Shown here: piece after piece, positions 6,060 to 13,582 of the stretch
How the letters are laid out: the number at the start of each line of letters is the position of its first letter
Position numbering within the stretch: position 1 is the stretch's first letter
DNA from: an uncultured Clostridia bacterium
GTDB taxonomy: Bacteria; Bacillota; Clostridia; Oscillospirales; Acutalibacteraceae
DNA: 17,664 bases
Assembly (NCBI GenBank): GCA_904420155.1
Contig: CAJFUH010000134.1
Span: 1 to 17,664, forward strand
Direction of reading: 5' to 3'
Position numbers and translations under genes: made by a program
The notes under the pieces: generated by a model
Database searches by the model: none
Told to the model about the DNA's origin: nothing
What the model saw: the letters and a program-made list of their open reading frames with translations, nothing else

Positions 6060-7025
6060 ATGACCGAACAGTTGATTAACATTGATCGAATGGAACAAGC
6101 CGCCGCCCTTTTTGGAAATTTTGATGAGAACGTCCGATTGATTGAAAACGAATATATGGTGGACGTAATCAGCAGGGGTTCCGAATTAAAAGTGAGCGGG
6201 GAGGCGGAAAATGTTTCCAAGGCTTGCCGGGTCATTTCTAGCCTGCTTTCCCTGATCAATCGAGGAGAAACGCTGAGCGAACAGAATGTCCGTTACTGTA
6301 TGTCGCTGGTCAATGAGGGAAGCGAACAGAAAATTGAAAGTTTGGCGGGAGACTGCATTTGCATCACATCCCGAGGAAAACCGGTAAAGCCGAAAACGTT
6401 GGGCCAAAAAAATTACTGTACCGCCATTAAAGATCATACCATTACCATTGGGGTTGGGCCTGCTGGAACAGGAAAGACATACCTTGCTGTGGCCATGGCG
6501 GTGACGGCTTTTCGCGCCAGGGAAGTAAACCGCATTATCCTGACCCGCCCCGCAGTGGAAGCGGGGGAAAAGCTGGGGTTCCTTCCAGGGGACCTGCAAC
6601 AGAAAGTAGACCCGTACCTCCGCCCGCTTTACGACGCGTTGTTTGATATGCTGGGCGCGGAGAATTATCAGAAATATGTGGAGCGGGGAAACATTGAGGT
6701 AGCTCCGCTGGCTTATATGCGCGGGCGCACTTTGGATGACAGTTTTATCATTTTGGATGAGGCGCAGAATACCACCCCGGAACAGATGAAGATGTTTTTA
6801 ACCCGGTTGGGGTTCAATTCTAAAATGGTTATTACCGGGGATATCACACAGATCGATTTGCCGGATGGAAAGAGATCGGGGTTAAAAGACGTGCTGAAAA
6901 TCTTAAAAGGGATTCCAGGCATCTCTCAGATCCGTTTTTCGGAGAAAGATGTCGTTCGCCATCAGTTGGTGCAAGAGATCATTAAGGCGTATGAGAAATC
7001 AGAGGAGGGTAAACGTTACAGATAG
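6060..7025 (+). CDS. phoH: PhoH family P-loop ATPase
   Basis: 321-residue PhoH/PhoL-type protein, a cytoplasmic P-loop NTPase whose relatives are linked to RNA metabolism and sit beside ybeY in most bacteria. An N-terminal KH-like segment (about 22-65) precedes the ATPase core: Walker A GPAGTGKT at 133-140, LTRPAVEAGEKLGFLPG at 161-177, Walker B FIILDEAQN at 229-237, and the sensor-like VITGDITQIDLP at 257-268. All motifs are intact and length is normal. ATG at 6060 follows AGGTGG. The stop is two bases before the ybeY start. The general ATPase activity is safe to infer; the physiological substrate is not established. Confidence 0.96.
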   Translation: MTEQLINIDRMEQAAALFGNFDENVRLIENEYMVDVISRGSELKVSGEAENVSKACRVISSLLSLINRGETLSEQNVRYCMSLVNEGSEQKIESLAGDCICITSRGKPVKPKTLGQKNYCTAIKDHTITIGVGPAGTGKTYLAVAMAVTAFRAREVNRIILTRPAVEAGEKLGFLPGDLQQKVDPYLRPLYDALFDMLGAENYQKYVERGNIEVAPLAYMRGRTLDDSFIILDEAQNTTPEQMKMFLTRLGFNSKMVITGDITQIDLPDGKRSGLKDVLKILKGIPGISQIRFSEKDVVRHQLVQEIIKAYEKSEEGKRYR

Positions 7026-7027
7026 CT

Positions 7028-7537
7028 ATGGATAAGATTAAAGTCATTATTACAAACAATCAAAAAGAGGTTAAAATTCCCACCGGCCTTCGTATGCTGG
7101 TTCGCCGTTGCTGCAACGCAGTGCTTCGTTTAGAACAATTTGAGGGCCCCGCAGAGATAAGCGTCACGTTTGTGGATAACAAGCAGATCCATGAACTCAA
7201 CCGGTTGCATCGGGGGATTGACGCTCCAACCGATGTGCTTTCTTTCCCCATGGGAGAAAACGGGGTATACGATATCAATCCGGAAAACGGAGCCCAAATT
7301 TTGGGGGACGTCGTAATTTCTATGGAAAAAGCGGCCGAACAGGCGGACCGCTACGGACATACGCTGCAACGGGAAGTGGGATATCTCACTGCCCATTCTG
7401 TATTGCACCTGTTGGGATATGACCATGAAAATAACGGCCTGGAGAGGGTGCGTATGAGGGAAAAGGAAGAACTAGTGATGACACAGCTGGGATTGCCCAG
7501 TACTTCCAGTTACGTTATGAACGAGGATGAAGAGTAA
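7028..7537 (+). CDS. ybeY: Endoribonuclease YbeY (rRNA maturation factor)
   Basis: Single-strand endoribonuclease needed for 16S rRNA 3'-end maturation and ribosome quality control. The zinc-binding triad is visible as H-x3-H-x5-H at residues 123, 127 and 133 in TAHSVLHLLGYDHE, and the upstream segment DAPTDVLSFPM (65-75) is diagnostic. At 169 residues it is of normal length. The ATG at 7028 has no ribosome site at normal distance: the nearest, GGAGGG, ends about 18 bases away inside phoH, whose stop is only two bases before this start. The frame upstream is closed by a TAA at 7010, so no earlier start exists. Translation is therefore probably coupled to phoH. Confidence 0.96.
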   Translation: MDKIKVIITNNQKEVKIPTGLRMLVRRCCNAVLRLEQFEGPAEISVTFVDNKQIHELNRLHRGIDAPTDVLSFPMGENGVYDINPENGAQILGDVVISMEKAAEQADRYGHTLQREVGYLTAHSVLHLLGYDHENNGLERVRMREKEELVMTQLGLPSTSSYVMNEDEE

Positions 7538-7540
7538 GAC

Positions 7541-8065
7541 ATGAAGTTTTTGAGGGGCTTCCGGTATGCATTTCAAGGAATTGTATATTGTATCAAAAAC
7601 GAGAGAAATATGCGGGTGCATACGGCGGTGGCGCTGTATGCCCTGCTGTTTTCTCCGTTCTTTGCGCTGACGGCTTCCCAATATGCCATTTTATTTGTGA
7701 CGTTCGCTATGGTGATCGCCGCAGAAATGTTCAACACGGCTTCAGAAAGATTAGCGGACCTTTCTTCCTCCCATTATAGCCACCTAGTCCGGATAGCTAA
7801 GGATGTAGCGGCGGGAGGCGTGCTGGTTTGCGCGCTATTTGCCATTGCCGTAGGTATTTGCCTGTTTTGGCAGCCTGCGGCATTTGTGCGCATGTGGATC
7901 TATTTTACGGACAAGCCTTATATGGCGGTGTTGCTTGCGCTGTCGCTGGTATTGGCTTTGTGTTATGTGATCTGGGGGCCTATTGGAATACGCAACGCCT
8001 TTCGGAAGAGAAGAAAAAAGCTTTCTGTTATCAAAAGGGAAGAAGATCAAGATGCGGAAGGCTGA
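7541..8065 (+). CDS. dgkA: Diacylglycerol/undecaprenol kinase family protein
   Basis: Integral membrane lipid kinase of the small DgkA family; Gram-positive members mainly phosphorylate undecaprenol, feeding the cell-wall lipid carrier pool. Key residues are in place: E21 in KNERNMRVH, E62 and E69 in EMFNTASERLADL, and the KDVAAGGVLV segment at 87-96. Hydrophobic helices lie at about 29-43, 46-62 and 90-108. Two things are unusual: the canonical NTAIE is NTASE here, and the protein runs to 174 residues, some 40-50 more than typical. The extra part is another hydrophobic helix (about 126-146) and a basic then acidic tail. It starts three bases after the ybeY stop. Catalytic competence is likely but not certain. 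Confidence 0.92.
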   Translation: MKFLRGFRYAFQGIVYCIKNERNMRVHTAVALYALLFSPFFALTASQYAILFVTFAMVIAAEMFNTASERLADLSSSHYSHLVRIAKDVAAGGVLVCALFAIAVGICLFWQPAAFVRMWIYFTDKPYMAVLLALSLVLALCYVIWGPIGIRNAFRKRRKKLSVIKREEDQDAEG

Positions 8066-8150
8066 TCCGGCATATTAGGCAGCATATCGATATTTGATAA
8101 AAAATAGGAGAGCGGGGGAAGAATTTGCTTTCTCCGCTAAAGGAGTATCT

Positions 8151-9074
8151 ATGGCAGAACAGATTCAGGAAAAAAGCGCGTTTATTGCAATTGTGGGGAG
8201 GCCCAATGTGGGGAAATCCTCGTTATTAAATGGGATGCTGGGCCAGAAAGTGGCCATTGTATCCAGCAAGCCCCAGACCACCCGTACCCGTATTATGGGG
8301 ATATTGACCCAGGAGGAGACTCAGCTGGTGTTTATTGATACCCCGGGGCTTCATAAGCCGCGTACCCGGTTGGGGGATTATATGGTCAAATCGGTGAGCG
8401 AATCGGTAGCGGGGGTGGACGCCTGCCTGCTGGTGGTAGAGGCCGGGCATAAAATTGCTCCTGCAGAAGAGGATTTGATGAAAAAATTCCAGATGATGGG
8501 CTTGCCGGCGATTTTAGCGATCAATAAGATCGACCTGCTGGAAGATAAGTCCATCTTAATGGAGCAGATTTCAGAATTTACCAGACATTTTACTTTTCAG
8601 GCGGTGGTACCGGTTTCAGCAGAGACCAAAGACGGCCTTCCGGACTTAATCGAAGAACTGAAACAACTGGCTATGCCGGGAGGGCATTTCTTTGAAAATG
8701 ACGCCCTTACCGATCAGCCGGAACGGGTGTTGGCGGCAGAGATCATCCGGGAAAAGCTGCTCCGTTTGCTGGATAAGGAAGTCCCGCACGGGGTAGCGGT
8801 ATCCGTGGAACGGATGCATGAACGGGAAGACGGCAGCGGAATTACCGATTTAGACGCCACTATTTATTGTGAACGGGATACCCATAAAGGGATTATCATT
8901 GGAAAAAAAGGGGCCATGCTGAAAAAGGTAGGAAGTTATGCCAGGGAAGATATGGAACGGTTTTTCGGCTGTAAAATCAACCTTCAGCTATGGGTCAAGG
9001 TGAAAGAGGATTGGCGAAACAGGGAAGGCCTCTTGAAAAATTTTGGATTTGACAAAAAAGACTTTGATTTGTAA
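8151..9074 (+). CDS. era: GTPase Era
   Basis: Ribosome-associated GTPase that binds the 3' end of 16S rRNA during small-subunit assembly. The G domain shows G1 GRPNVGKS (16-23), TTRTR switch region (43-47), G3 DTPG (63-66), G4 NKID (125-128) and G5 SAE (156-158). The C-terminal KH domain has the GIIIGKKG loop at 247-254. The start is put at ATG 8151, behind AAAGGAG, giving 307 residues, the normal length and N-terminus. A TTG at 8094 in the same frame would add 19 residues without a ribosome site. The gene follows dgkA after 85 bases; the cytidine deaminase gene cdd, found between them in Bacillus, is absent. Confidence 0.97.
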   Translation: MAEQIQEKSAFIAIVGRPNVGKSSLLNGMLGQKVAIVSSKPQTTRTRIMGILTQEETQLVFIDTPGLHKPRTRLGDYMVKSVSESVAGVDACLLVVEAGHKIAPAEEDLMKKFQMMGLPAILAINKIDLLEDKSILMEQISEFTRHFTFQAVVPVSAETKDGLPDLIEELKQLAMPGGHFFENDALTDQPERVLAAEIIREKLLRLLDKEVPHGVAVSVERMHEREDGSGITDLDATIYCERDTHKGIIIGKKGAMLKKVGSYAREDMERFFGCKINLQLWVKVKEDWRNREGLLKNFGFDKKDFDL

Positions 9075-9148
9075 TTGATTTATGATTTTACCGTTTTTCC
9101 ACGAAACACGGCGACAGGTTCAAAAATTTTCCTTCAATAGGATGGGAG

Positions 9149-9196
9149 AAATCCGTCAATACTGATAACAGAAATCAGTTCTGAATTGGGGGATTT
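9149..9196 (+). promoter_or_regulatory. Interrupted hairpin masking the yqzL ribosome binding site
   Basis: AAATCC (9149-9154) pairs with GGATTT (9191-9196), CAAT (9157-9160) with ATTG (9185-9188), and ACTGAT (9161-9166) with ATCAGT (9174-9179) around a 7-base loop, with a 5-base bulge at 9180-9184. That is 16 Watson-Crick pairs in register. The 3' side contains the GGGGGA ribosome site, and the structure ends three bases before the yqzL ATG. A translation-control element is a reasonable inference. Confidence 0.5.
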
Positions 9197-9199
9197 AAA

Positions 9200-9364
9200 A
9201 TGGACGAGAAGACAGCGTGGGAAGCGTTTCAAAGGACGGGCAGCGTCCTGGATTATTTAGAATACCGAGCGGCAAAAGAGCGGCAGGATACCCATCCGCA
9301 ACAGGAGGAAGGCAATGCAGATCGATACCGATGGCCTGATCGTCAAAGAACAGAATATCGGTGA
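9200..9364 (+). CDS. yqzL: YqzL-like small protein
   Basis: 54-codon gene between era and recO. The protein begins MDEKTAWEAFQRTGSVLDYL, which fits the YqzL pattern as I recall it (W-x2-F-x2-TG near the N-terminus, then YL), and B. subtilis has yqzL at exactly this place. Function is unknown. GGGGGA precedes the ATG at good distance. The last 50 bases overlap recO in another frame: the recO start at 9315 lies inside this gene, and the recO ribosome site is within its coding sequence. The residues after about 38 are Arg-rich and probably constrained by the overlap. Its translation may be gated by the hairpin at 9149-9196. Confidence 0.75.
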   Translation: MDEKTAWEAFQRTGSVLDYLEYRAAKERQDTHPQQEEGNADRYRWPDRQRTEYR

Positions 9365-10082
9365 AAGCGACCGTCTGGTGACGGTGCTGACCAGGGAAGA
9401 GGGAATCCTGCGCGCTTTTGTGCGAGGGGCCAAACGGATGAAAAGCCGGAGCGCCTCTTCCACCCAGTTATTATGCTACTCCCGCCTCTCCATCTACAAG
9501 GGACGGGATACATACGTCATTGATGAAGCGCAGCCGGAGGAAGTTTTTTTCCCTTTGAGGCAGGATATGGAAAAGCTATCCTTGGCGCAGTATTTTTGCG
9601 AATTGGCTATCGCTCTGGCTCCAGAAAATGCGGAGGCGGGAGATTTTTTGCGCCTGATTCTCAACGGGCTGTATTTCCTGTCTAATGGCAAACGCCCGGC
9701 GCTGCTGATCAAAGCGGCGGTGGAAATGCGGATGCTCTCACTGGCGGGCTATATGCCCAACTTGATTTGTTGTCAGGAGTGCGGGGGTTACGAAGCGGAC
9801 GAGATGTATTTTTTGCCTGGCCAGGGAATACTCTATTGCGGAAACTGTTACCGCAAGACCCAGCAGTCCCAGGGGCTTTGTATGAACCGCGGCGTGACTA
9901 CGGCGCTGCGCCATACGGTATATGCGGATTTTTCTAAATTATTTGCGTTTTCCCTGCCGAAGGCGGGAAGAAAACGGTTGGCCTATCTTTCAGAGCGCTA
10001 TTTGCTTTCTCAATTGGACCGGGGGTTTGCCACCCTACAGTTTTACCATCACTTATTTCCTGAAAGTTTTTCAAATGGTTGA
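9315..10082 (+). CDS. recO: DNA repair protein RecO
   Basis: Recombination mediator that, with RecR, loads RecA on SSB-coated DNA in the RecFOR pathway. The N-terminal OB-fold region is clear (GLIVKEQNIGESDRLVTVLT at 7-26, then GILRAFVRGAKR). The central helical domain carries an intact zinc finger, C153-x2-C156 and C175-x2-C178, as in the Gram-positive and Deinococcus proteins. At 255 residues length is normal. AGGAGG seven bases before ATG 9315 fixes the start. It overlaps yqzL by 50 bases. A 283-base structured gap separates it from mutS2. Confidence 0.96.
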   Translation: MQIDTDGLIVKEQNIGESDRLVTVLTREEGILRAFVRGAKRMKSRSASSTQLLCYSRLSIYKGRDTYVIDEAQPEEVFFPLRQDMEKLSLAQYFCELAIALAPENAEAGDFLRLILNGLYFLSNGKRPALLIKAAVEMRMLSLAGYMPNLICCQECGGYEADEMYFLPGQGILYCGNCYRKTQQSQGLCMNRGVTTALRHTVYADFSKLFAFSLPKAGRKRLAYLSERYLLSQLDRGFATLQFYHHLFPESFSNG

Positions 10083-10365
10083 TTGGGCAATTTTCAAGGG
10101 ATCAAATAAGATGCTGGAAAGCAAAGGATCCCTTCAAGTACTTACGAAAAGAGCAACCGCTCCAAAGAATGGCTTTTCCAAGAGTTTGATTTATATGGAC
10201 GAGGGGATATCCCGGTAGATTGTTTTCGAATCGCCACAAAGATATCCTCTCAATTGCTTTTTCTTACAGAGGATATTCCAGGGGAAACCAATACGATGGA
10301 ATGATAAGGCCAGCCGGTGTCAGATCGGATTCTTTGGGCTTTCCCCTGCAAAGGAAAGGAATAGT
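10083..10365 (+). promoter_or_regulatory. Structured leader region upstream of mutS2, candidate regulatory RNA
   Basis: No coding region is supported. Complementary segments, all perfect: 10096-10103 with 10127-10134 (8 bp); 10162-10170 with 10329-10337 (9 bp, long range); 10242-10250 with 10268-10276 (9 bp hairpin); 10279-10287 with 10340-10348 (9 bp). The second and fourth cross, so together they would form a pseudoknot. Alternatives exist: 10201-10211 can also pair with 10241-10251 (10 of 11), CTTTG 10332-10336 can pair with CAAAG 10349-10353, and 10116-10122 with 10338-10344. The 3' elements end just before the mutS2 ribosome site (10355-10360). I do not recognise a known riboswitch class. 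A cis-regulatory RNA is inference from structure and position. Confidence 0.45.
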
Positions 10366-12729
10366 ATGGAACAAAAGAAACATATTCAGGCATTGGAGCT
10401 GGATAAGGTGCTCCAGATGCTGGCAAAGGAGACGACCTGTGACGACGCCTACCAGTTGGCGCTTCAGATAGAGCCCTCCTTTGGTTTATATGAAGTGAAA
10501 CTGCAATTGCAGGAAACCGACGACGCCTATATGCTGATGGGGCGTTTTGGAAGCCCCTCCTTTGGCGGATTTCACAATGTGACCAACGCGCTGCGCCGTG
10601 CCGAGGCCGGCGGTATGCTCACCATGCGGGAGCTGCTGTCTATCGCTGAAGTGCTGCGAGTGCTGCGTTCCCTTACGGAATGGCGCAAACGCTCCATTGG
10701 CGTGGAGACCTCTATCGACTGGAGGTTTGAAGCGCTGTCCCCCAATAAATATCTGGAGGACCGCATCGCCCAGGCCATTGTATCCGAAGAGGAGATGTCG
10801 GATCACGCCTCCCAGGCGCTGGCGGATATCCGCAGAAAAATCCGGGCGGCTTCTTCCCGTGTGCGGGAACAACTGGATAAGATGATCCGTTCCCCCAGCT
10901 ATCAGAAATATTTGCAGGATCCCATTGTCACGATCCGCGGCGGGCGCTTTGTCGTGCCGGTAAAAGCGGAGTGCCGGGGCGAAGTGCCCGGATTGGTACA
11001 CGATACCTCTTCCAGCGGGGCTACGGTTTTTGTGGAACCAATGGGCGTGGTAGAGGCCAATAACGATATCAAGGTGTTGAAATCCAAAGAAGAGGCGGAA
11101 ATAGAACGGATCCTTATGGAACTGTCCGTGGAAGCCGGTTCATTTGCTGATTCCATTGTCCAAGGATACCAGGCCGCGGTAGAACTCAATGTATTGTTTG
11201 CCAAGGCTCGTTTGGCTTATCAGATGAAAGCGACCGTACCGATTATGAACGATACGGGGGAAATCGAGCTGAAAAAAGCCCGACACCCTCTCATTGATCC
11301 CAAAAAGGTGGTGCCCACCAATATTGAATTGGGCATTCACTTTGATACTCTGGTCGTTACAGGCCCGAATACCGGAGGCAAGACCGTTTCCCTTAAGACC
11401 GTGGGACTGCTTACGTTAATGGCGATGTGCGGCCTAATGATCCCTGCGGCGGACAACAGCCGGCTGTCTATTTTCCAGCAGGTGCTGGCGGATATCGGGG
11501 ACGAACAGAGTATCGAACAGTCATTATCCACATTTTCCGCGCATATGATGAATATCATCCATATCTTAGAGCAGGCAGGAGAACACAGCCTGATATTGCT
11601 GGATGAGTTGGGAGCGGGTACTGACCCTGTCGAAGGGGCGGCTTTGGCCATGTCGATTTTGGAAGCTTTACGTAAGAAAGGGGCCCGTATTGCGGCAACC
11701 ACCCACTATGCGGAACTGAAAGCCTATGCGTTGCAGACCCCGGGGGTGGAAAATGGATGCTGTGAATTTGATGTAGCCACCCTTCGCCCCACTTACCGCT
11801 TGCTCATTGGCGTGCCGGGGCGTTCCAACGCGTTTGCTATCTCCGAACGGTTGGGCATGCCGCCTCAAATTGTACAGCGCGCGAAGGAGTTGGTGTCCGC
11901 AGAAAACACCCGCTTCGAAGATGTGGTACAAAATTTAGAGCAGAGCCGGCAGGGACTAGAATCGGAGCGCCAGGAGGCGATGCGGCTTAGTGCGGAGGCC
12001 CAAAAGGCAAAGCGGGAGGCTCAGGAGAAGAAAGAACAGATCGAACGCCAGTGCGAAGCGGAACTGGAGCGTGCCAGGGTAGAGGCACGCAATTTGGTGG
12101 CCCGTACCCGCGCTCAGACAGACGCGTTGCTTAATGAGTTGGATGATTTGCGCCGGCAAAAGAAAAAGGCCGACGCCCAGACCAAAGCCCGTTTAAAAGC
12201 GGGGCTGCGCGCTATGGAAAACGATGCGGATCCAGTGAAAGAAAGAGAACAGGAGGCTTATGTCCTGCCACGGAAATTAAAAGTGGGGGACGAGGTACTG
12301 ATCGTTGACCTGGATAAGAGTGCAACCGTATTGGAAGAAGAGGATACTTCCGGCAATGTGCTGGTGCAGGCCGGGATCATCAAAACCAGGGTGCCGGTGG
12401 AAAATCTTCGCCTGCTGGAAAAGAAACAGGCGAAAAAACAAGTGGGTTCCACGACCCGAACCGTCCGCAGTCGCGCGGAGGCCCCTGTGATGAGGGAACT
12501 GGATCTTCGGGGTGAAACAGCTTCAGAAGCGCTTTTGGATCTGGATAACTTTATTGATGGGGCGTTGCTTTCCGGCATCCATATGCTGACGGTGATTCAC
12601 GGGAAAGGAACCGGCGTGCTGCGTAAGGCGGTACAGGAACATCTGCGCCGTCATCCCAGTGTGAAAAGTTACCGCCTGGGCACATTTGGAGAAGGCGAGA
12701 ACGGGGTGACTATTGTAGAGCTAAAATAA
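10366..12729 (+). CDS. mutS2: Endonuclease MutS2 (Smr domain ATPase)
   Basis: 787-residue MutS2, a MutS paralogue without the mismatch-recognition domain. Family members suppress homologous recombination and, in Bacillus, act on collided ribosomes. In order: helical core/clamp region (1-300), ABC-type ATPase with Walker A GPNTGGKT at 333-340 and Walker B LILLDELGAGTD at 409-420, ATTHYAEL at 444-451; a long charged coiled coil (about 515-610); a KOW-like beta region (about 636-685); and the Smr nuclease domain from about 708 with LDLRG (712-716) and HGKGTG (745-750). All motifs are intact. The start at 10366 has AAAGGA five bases upstream. A structured leader precedes it, and the YpmS-like gene follows after 30 bases. 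Confidence 0.97.
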   Translation: MEQKKHIQALELDKVLQMLAKETTCDDAYQLALQIEPSFGLYEVKLQLQETDDAYMLMGRFGSPSFGGFHNVTNALRRAEAGGMLTMRELLSIAEVLRVLRSLTEWRKRSIGVETSIDWRFEALSPNKYLEDRIAQAIVSEEEMSDHASQALADIRRKIRAASSRVREQLDKMIRSPSYQKYLQDPIVTIRGGRFVVPVKAECRGEVPGLVHDTSSSGATVFVEPMGVVEANNDIKVLKSKEEAEIERILMELSVEAGSFADSIVQGYQAAVELNVLFAKARLAYQMKATVPIMNDTGEIELKKARHPLIDPKKVVPTNIELGIHFDTLVVTGPNTGGKTVSLKTVGLLTLMAMCGLMIPAADNSRLSIFQQVLADIGDEQSIEQSLSTFSAHMMNIIHILEQAGEHSLILLDELGAGTDPVEGAALAMSILEALRKKGARIAATTHYAELKAYALQTPGVENGCCEFDVATLRPTYRLLIGVPGRSNAFAISERLGMPPQIVQRAKELVSAENTRFEDVVQNLEQSRQGLESERQEAMRLSAEAQKAKREAQEKKEQIERQCEAELERARVEARNLVARTRAQTDALLNELDDLRRQKKKADAQTKARLKAGLRAMENDADPVKEREQEAYVLPRKLKVGDEVLIVDLDKSATVLEEEDTSGNVLVQAGIIKTRVPVENLRLLEKKQAKKQVGSTTRTVRSRAEAPVMRELDLRGETASEALLDLDNFIDGALLSGIHMLTVIHGKGTGVLRKAVQEHLRRHPSVKSYRLGTFGEGENGVTIVELK

Positions 12730-12759
12730 TTTACATCAGAGAAAAGAGGCGGTGGACCT

Positions 12760-13497
12760 TTGCGTATAGGAAAGAAACTTGGGATTATCAGTATTGTTCT
12801 TGTTTTTTTCCTTCTCATTATCGTATCGGTTTTATTTTTTCTGATTCGGCAGGATGATTATCGGGGAAAGTATCAGGCTGCCGCCTCCCAGGATCTCTTG
12901 TCCAAAGTGGCAACTACGGTAGGGACAGGTCAGGAGACAGAAATTAATGAGCAAGAGCTCAACGGCTTTTTGGCTTATCTCATGGAAGAGAAACAGTCTC
13001 AGGGAGTGGAAGAAAAAATTCAGCTCCATAGCCTTTATATGACGCTTGGAAACCAGGAGGGCCAAGCGGGTTTGTATGCGTCCTGTTCGGTTTACGGCAT
13101 ATCCGTGGGGGTTACCGCTCGCCTTCAAATAGAGTTTGATCCAGATAACCAACTTTTTGTTATACAGTTTTTACAAATGAAAGCGGGTAAATTATCTGTT
13201 CCTCCACAGTGGGGGTTGCAGATGATACAAAATCATCTACCGGATGGGATGTATATAGATCAAGATTGCTTGTATCTTCCTGTTTCCTGTATCAAAGAGC
13301 CGTTAGGCAAATGGGGAGAGTTGCTTAATATTCAGAAGTGCTTTATCCAAGAGGGGAAATTATTCCTACAGACAGACAGCCTATGGAGTTCGGTGCAAGA
13401 GTGGGGACAGCAATATCTGGAAGATATCCCCTGGGAAAGCCTGACGGAGGATTGGGAATCAAAGGGGTCAGAGATTTTTTCCAATCTTTTCGGGTGA
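12760..13497 (+). CDS. Membrane-anchored protein resembling YpmS (DUF2140)
   Basis: 245 residues. A basic N-terminus is followed by one strong transmembrane helix at about 8-29, with the rest predicted outside the cell. The ectodomain begins with a segment rich in Q/E (INEQELNGFLAYLMEEK) and continues as beta-type sequence (SVYGISVGVTARLQIEF, KAGKLSVPPQWGLQMIQNHLPDG). This order, 'anchor, EQ-L-N-x-L-x-x-YL, beta sheet, short loop before a final helix', resembles B. subtilis YpmS/DUF2140 as I recall it; the match is by pattern only. YpmS function is not established. The start is TTG 12760 behind GGCGGTGG. The gene follows mutS2 after 30 bases and ends ahead of a strong terminator, so it is the last gene of the operon. 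Confidence 0.8.
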   Translation: MRIGKKLGIISIVLVFFLLIIVSVLFFLIRQDDYRGKYQAAASQDLLSKVATTVGTGQETEINEQELNGFLAYLMEEKQSQGVEEKIQLHSLYMTLGNQEGQAGLYASCSVYGISVGVTARLQIEFDPDNQLFVIQFLQMKAGKLSVPPQWGLQMIQNHLPDGMYIDQDCLYLPVSCIKEPLGKWGELLNIQKCFIQEGKLFLQTDSLWSSVQEWGQQYLEDIPWESLTEDWESKGSEIFSNLFG

Positions 13498-13527
13498 GAT
13501 TATATGGGTAAAGATTCATAGCGAATA

Positions 13528-13566
13528 AAAAAGGGAACCTGTATCAATCATACAGGTTCCCTTTTT
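13528..13566. terminator. Bidirectional rho-independent terminator
   Basis: A perfect 17 bp stem: AAAAAGGGAACCTGTAT (13528-13544) against ATACAGGTTCCCTTTTT (13550-13566) around a 5-base loop. A and T tracts serve both strands. It ends the long plus-strand operon and the coaX unit coming from the other side. Confidence 0.95.
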
Positions 13567-13582
13567 CTAGATATCATAGGTT

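Noticed and set aside
8094..8150. N-terminal extension of Era from TTG 8094
   Set aside because: No ribosome site at 8094, while ATG 8151 has AAAGGAG and gives the normal Era N-terminus and length.
10083..10365. T-box, c-di-GMP, purine or other known riboswitch, RNase P or tmRNA at this gap
   Set aside because: None of the conserved sequence blocks I know for these RNAs is present.
10220..10471. 83-codon frame running from the mutS2 leader into mutS2
   Set aside because: No ribosome site, and it lies in a region better explained by RNA structure and then by mutS2 in another frame.
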